A stretch of 64,000 bases of DNA from Halomonas salinarum (GTDB lineage Bacteria > Pseudomonadota > Gammaproteobacteria > Pseudomonadales > Halomonadaceae), in the NCBI RefSeq assembly GCF_012062845.1, contig NZ_WWNB01000012.1, positions 1 through 64,000 of the forward strand. Direction: 5' to 3'. Position 1 is the stretch's first letter. Each line of letters starts with the position of its first letter. Both the position numbers and the translations under genes were made by a program. This document shows, piece by piece, positions 60,748 to 64,000 of the stretch. The notes beneath the pieces are model-generated. The model ran no database searches and had not been told where the DNA came from. It was given only the letters and a program-made list of their open reading frames with translations.

Positions 60748-61641
60748 ATGCGTCTTCTTTTCACTGGCGGTAGTGGCAAGGCTGGTCGTCATGCCACGGC
60801 TTATCTGCGTGATCAGGGCCATAGAGTGACCAACCTGGACTGGGTTGCATCCGATGTACCCGGTATCACGACCCTGAAGGTCGATCTTACCGATGCCGGT
60901 CAGGTGTTTAATGCCTGTCAGGCCTACGCCAGGATCGATGAGCTGGAACCGGGTACCGGTGTGCCGCGCTATGATGCGATTGTCCATTTCGCGGCCATAC
61001 CGGCTATCCTGCACCGGCCGGATAATGAGACCTACCGCATCAATACCCTGAGCACCTACAACATCCTGGATGCGGCCACCCGGCTGGGCATTCCCAAGGT
61101 CATCTTCGCCTCAAGCGAAACGACCTATGGCATTTGCTTTGCCGATGGTGAGAAGACGCCCGACTACCTGCCCATCGATGAAGATCATCCCACGGTGCCT
61201 CAGGACAGCTACGCCATGAGCAAGGTGGTCAACGAAGTCACGGCGCGCTCTTTCCATGAGCGTTCGGGCATCGACATCTATGGGCTGCGTATCAATAACG
61301 TCATAGAGCCGCACGAGTACCGCCAGCATTTTCCTGCCTACCTGGAGAACCCCGCACTGCGTCGGCGCAACATCTTTGCCTACATCGATGCGCGTGATCT
61401 GGGGCAGATGATCAATTGCTGTTTGAAAACGGATGGCCTGGGGTACGAGGTGTTCAACGTTGCCAACGATGATCTCTCGGTGGGGCTGACCAACGCTCAG
61501 GTGCGCGAACGTTTCTATGAAGACGTGCCAGTCAGGCGCGAGATGGGCGAATTCGAGACCTTCTACAGCATCGCAAAGGCCCGCCGCCTGGTCGGTTTCG
61601 CCCCCGCTTATTCCTGGCGTGATGAACTGTCAGATAGGTGA
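60748..61641 (+). CDS. NAD(P)-dependent sugar epimerase/dehydratase (extended SDR)
   Basis: 297-aa oxidoreductase. It starts MRLLFTGGSGKAGRHATAYL, the Rossmann motif. The catalytic residues are visible as SSETTYG and YAMSK (YxxxK). Family members act on sugar nucleotides; the exact substrate is not determinable. GAGGAG lies 6 nt before ATG 60748; a GTG two codons earlier is less likely. It stands alone with no sugar-pathway neighbours. Confidence 0.85.
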   Translation: MRLLFTGGSGKAGRHATAYLRDQGHRVTNLDWVASDVPGITTLKVDLTDAGQVFNACQAYARIDELEPGTGVPRYDAIVHFAAIPAILHRPDNETYRINTLSTYNILDAATRLGIPKVIFASSETTYGICFADGEKTPDYLPIDEDHPTVPQDSYAMSKVVNEVTARSFHERSGIDIYGLRINNVIEPHEYRQHFPAYLENPALRRRNIFAYIDARDLGQMINCCLKTDGLGYEVFNVANDDLSVGLTNAQVRERFYEDVPVRREMGEFETFYSIAKARRLVGFAPAYSWRDELSDR

Positions 61642-61740
61642 GATGATGCGGCGCCTGGATGCTATCAGGCGAAGAGTGAGGGCCATGGCGGCCGGGATCG
61701 GCATGGATTGCCGGTCCTTTCGTCTCCTCTAGTCATCCTG

Positions 61741-61764
61741 CGAGCCCCGGTATTGCCGGGGCTC
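61741..61764. terminator. Hairpin after the epimerase gene
   Basis: GAGCCCCGG-TATTG-CCGGGGCTC: a 9-bp stem with a 5-nt loop, between convergent genes. No T-run follows, so termination is plausible but not certain. Confidence 0.45.
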
Positions 61765-61795
61765 GTGGCGTTAGGGAGGAGGGTGTGTCAAGGGG

Positions 61796-62002
61796 CTACT
61801 GGATCAGGTCGTCGTCGGCATCCAGCTCAGCAAGCTCCTGCTCCAATTGCTTGAATTCGTTGTGCAACTCGATACCTCGACGGGCACGCAGGTTGCGGAT
61901 AGCAGCGGATTTTTGACGCTGCTGATGCTCGGCGACTTCCATGCTCATGAAAATATCGAGGAGTTCGCTTTTGACGGAGGATACCTGTTCGACATTACGC
62001 AT
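61796..62002 (-). CDS. Small charged hypothetical protein
   Basis: 68-aa protein beginning MRNVEQVSSVKSELLDIFMSMEV and rich in Gln, Glu, Arg and Ala. The middle (QQRQKSAAIRNLRARRGIELHNEFKQLEQELAELDADD) is predicted helical and could form a coiled coil. AGGAGAG lies 6 nt before ATG 62002, which decides the start; the frame is open a further 29 codons upstream. No family recognised and no membrane segment. It is convergent with the epimerase gene and divergent from the HexR-like gene. Confidence 0.65.
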   Translation of the reverse strand: MRNVEQVSSVKSELLDIFMSMEVAEHQQRQKSAAIRNLRARRGIELHNEFKQLEQELAELDADDDLIQ

Positions 62003-62275
62003 GATCGACTCTCCTGACGGGCGATGACTGTGCCGGCCGCCCTTGAGTGCTGCCTTACGACCGGCACCTCCTTGTTTACTATAACCCACGTGACAGGATG
62101 ATGACGTTCAACGCTAAAGCGACGCGCAGGCTGGCGTGACATCCTCCCCCCAGGCTGGGGCATACTATGAACGTTGCCTTACTGGCGTAATCGCTGAGAA
62201 TCGCTGATATATCCACAGCGGGTTATGCCGCTTCCTTTATCCAGACCCCGAATGTCCTCTGCCAAGGAGCTTTCC

Positions 62276-63163
62276 GTGAGCCGTGCCCTGTTCGATGAAT
62301 TGAGAAATCGCATGGAGCACTTTCGCCGCTCCGAGCAGAAGGTGGCGCGCTTCGTGCTGCGCAATCCAGAAGAAGTCATCCACATGCGCATCGTCGACCT
62401 GGCGACCGAGGCCAAGGTCAGCGAGCCGACGGTAGTGCGCTTCTGCCGGGCACTGGGCTGCAACGGCTTCCAGGATTTCAAGCTCAAGCTGGCGCAGATG
62501 CTGGCCTCGGGCAGCCAGTTCGCCCAGTTCTCGATGAATGATAGCGATACCGTCGCCGAGTTTTCCCACAGTATCTTCGACTCCACTGTCGGCACCCTGC
62601 TGTCGGTACGCGACCGGCTGGATAACGAGGGGCTGAATCAGGCGATCAATGCACTAGCCATGGCCAACCGCGTCGAGTTTTACGGCTTCGGTGCCTCCGG
62701 CGCGGTGGCCGCGGATGCCCAGCACAAGTTCTTCCGCCTGCAGATCTCCACCGCGGCGTATACCGACCCGCATATGCAGAATATGTCCGCGGCGACCCTC
62801 AACAAGGGCGATGTGGTGGTGGCGATCTCTCAGACCGGGCGCACCCGGGCGCTGGTCGCAAGCGTCAGGCGGGCTCGTGAGGCGGGCGCTACCGTGATCG
62901 GCCTGTGTCCCAGCCATTCACCGCTGGCTGATGAGGTCAGCCTGCCGCTTTACATCGATGTCCAGGAGGACACCGAGATCTATACACCGATGAGCTCGCG
63001 CATTGCCCACCTGGTGTTGATCGACGTGTTGGCGGTCGGTGTGGCCAAGACTCGCGGACCCAAGCTTGCCGAGAAGCTCAAGGCGGTGAAGAAGAGCCTC
63101 AATCCGTTGCGTTTCCCCGACGATCACCCCGACCAGGACACGGACGATGGGTTGACGCCCTAG
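62276..63163 (+). CDS. hexR: RpiR-family transcriptional regulator, HexR-like
   Basis: 295-aa regulator. N-terminal HTH domain (LRNRMEHFRRSEQKVARFVLRNP, then EPTVVRFCRALGCNGFQDFKLKLAQ) and a C-terminal SIS sugar-phosphate-binding domain (FYGFGASGAVAADAQHKFFRL). Sequence resembles E. coli/Pseudomonas HexR, which represses Entner-Doudoroff and glucose genes in response to KDPG. AAGGAG is 6 nt before GTG 62276, which decides the start; other in-frame codons occur upstream. It lies beside uvrD. HexR rather than another RpiR paralogue is inferred. Confidence 0.8.
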   Translation: MSRALFDELRNRMEHFRRSEQKVARFVLRNPEEVIHMRIVDLATEAKVSEPTVVRFCRALGCNGFQDFKLKLAQMLASGSQFAQFSMNDSDTVAEFSHSIFDSTVGTLLSVRDRLDNEGLNQAINALAMANRVEFYGFGASGAVAADAQHKFFRLQISTAAYTDPHMQNMSAATLNKGDVVVAISQTGRTRALVASVRRAREAGATVIGLCPSHSPLADEVSLPLYIDVQEDTEIYTPMSSRIAHLVLIDVLAVGVAKTRGPKLAEKLKAVKKSLNPLRFPDDHPDQDTDDGLTP

Positions 63164-63332
63164 CCCTGGGTGGCGCATTCGATCAGTCCCGTGAATAGCG
63201 CCTTTCAGGTCGTGCCAGGAGCCGGACCGAGGATGTCGTCTGGTGACGGCTTGGCGGCGGCGCTACCGAGTCCGCCGTTGGACCTGTCTATGCTAGACTA
63301 GGCGTCCATTTTTCGACCCGAAGTGCCCCGCT

Positions 63333-64000
63333 ATGGATGACGTCACGGCGATTCTCGATCACCTCAACGCGGCCCAGCGCGAGGCCGTCAGCGCGCCCCA
63401 GGGCAACATGCTGGTGCTGGCGGGCGCTGGCTCGGGCAAGACCCGGGTGCTGGTGCATCGCATCGCCTGGCTGATGCGCACCGAGGGCCTGTCGCCCTAT
63501 GCCATCCTCGCCGTGACCTTCACCAACAAGGCGGCGCGCGAGATGCGCACGCGCCTCGAGGCGCTGCTTGGTCAGTCGCTGCGCAATGTCTGGGTCGGCA
63601 CCTTCCACTCCATCGCTCATCGCCTGCTGCGCACCCACTGGCAGGACGCACGGCTGCCGCAACACTTCCAGATCCTCGATAGCGACGATCAGCTGCGTCT
63701 GGTCAAGCGCCTGCTCAAGGATCACCACATCGACGACGAGCGCTTTCCGCCGCGTCAGGTGCAGTACTTCATCTCTGGCTGCAAGGAAGAGGGCCTGCGT
63801 CCGCATCAGGTGCAGACCCACGGCGATGCCTATCTCGGCCAGATGGTCGATCTCTATGAGCGCTATCAGCTGACCTGCGAGCGCGGCGGCCTGGTCGATT
63901 TCGGCGAGTTGTTGCTGCGAAGCCTTGAGCTCTTGCGCGACAACCCGGCGCTGCTCGCCCACTACCGGGAGCGCTTCGCTCATGTGCTGGTCGACGAGTT
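63333..64000 (+). CDS. uvrD: DNA helicase II UvrD, N-terminal part (runs off window)
   Basis: About 222 codons of a 3'-5' helicase for nucleotide-excision and mismatch repair. The start MDDVTAILDHLNAAQREAV aligns with E. coli UvrD. Walker A is LAGAGSGKTRVLVHR (motif I) and motif Ia is AVTFTNKAAREM, followed by VGTFHSIAHRLL, FQILDSDDQLRLVKRLL and HVLVDE just at the window end (motif II). No stop codon occurs before the window edge. Confidence 0.96.
   Translation, partial: MDDVTAILDHLNAAQREAVSAPQGNMLVLAGAGSGKTRVLVHRIAWLMRTEGLSPYAILAVTFTNKAAREMRTRLEALLGQSLRNVWVGTFHSIAHRLLRTHWQDARLPQHFQILDSDDQLRLVKRLLKDHHIDDERFPPRQVQYFISGCKEEGLRPHQVQTHGDAYLGQMVDLYERYQLTCERGGLVDFGELLLRSLELLRDNPALLAHYRERFAHVLVDE

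Overview
The window looks like the replication-origin region of a halophilic gammaproteobacterium, most likely a member of the Halomonadaceae (Halomonas and relatives). This rests on gene content and order (gmhB, gyrB, recF, dnaN, dnaA | rpmH, rnpA, yidC, mnmE ... mnmG, rsmG, parA, parB, atpIBEFHAGDC ... glmU, glmS), which is the Pseudomonas-type origin order, and on moderately high G+C with many Asp/Glu-rich proteins. The family assignment is inference; no 16S rRNA, tRNA or CRISPR was found.

Layout. (1) 1-326: edge of an IS4-type transposase and two parS-like sites. (2) 327-7334: gmhB, then the leftward gyrB-recF-dnaN-dnaA block, with further parS sites. (3) 7335-7891: DnaA-box/AT-rich region, the first origin candidate. 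(4) 7892-11700: rpmH-rnpA-yidC-mnmE. (5) 11839-15267: leftward rlmJ, OmpA lipoprotein, hemW, rdgB. (6) 15268-22870: an A+T-rich accessory locus with a CsgD-like regulator, a VpsR-like sigma54 activator, an outer-membrane barrel protein, and a leftward four-gene set (glycine-rich secreted protein, small secreted protein, periplasmic C39 peptidase, secreted protein with a double-glycine-like motif). The set is preceded by a near-consensus sigma54 promoter and a palindrome. This is the most unusual part of the window and looks like a Fap/curli-type extracellular-matrix system. (7) 22871-29630: leftward housekeeping group (APH/AAA kinase, hemL, thiE, thiD, hemJ, ClC transporter). (8) 29719-33828: argC, erpA and a polar amino-acid ABC transporter. 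(9) 33954-34445: a second DnaA-box-rich, AT-rich region upstream of mnmG, the second origin candidate. (10) 34446-46176: mnmG-rsmG-parA-parB and the complete ATP synthase operon. (11) 46321-53074: mgtE, uppP, apbE, glmU, glmS. (12) 53166-64000: a PilZ/degenerate HD-GYP protein, hglS with a divergent LysR regulator, a DUF72 protein, a Na+-dependent (NSS) transporter, an epimerase, a small protein, a HexR-like regulator and the start of uvrD.

How the genes fit together. DnaA/DnaN/RecF/GyrB with the candidate origins initiate and support replication, and ParA/ParB with the scattered parS sites segregate the origin. MnmE and MnmG, partners in tRNA wobble-U modification and normally neighbours, are split here by a 22.7-kb block that carries the matrix locus. 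HemJ, HemL and HemW share the haem pathway; GlmU, GlmS and UppP supply the cell wall. The CsgD/VpsR-type regulators and the PilZ/HD-GYP protein suggest that c-di-GMP signalling and matrix production may be linked, but the sequence alone does not prove it.
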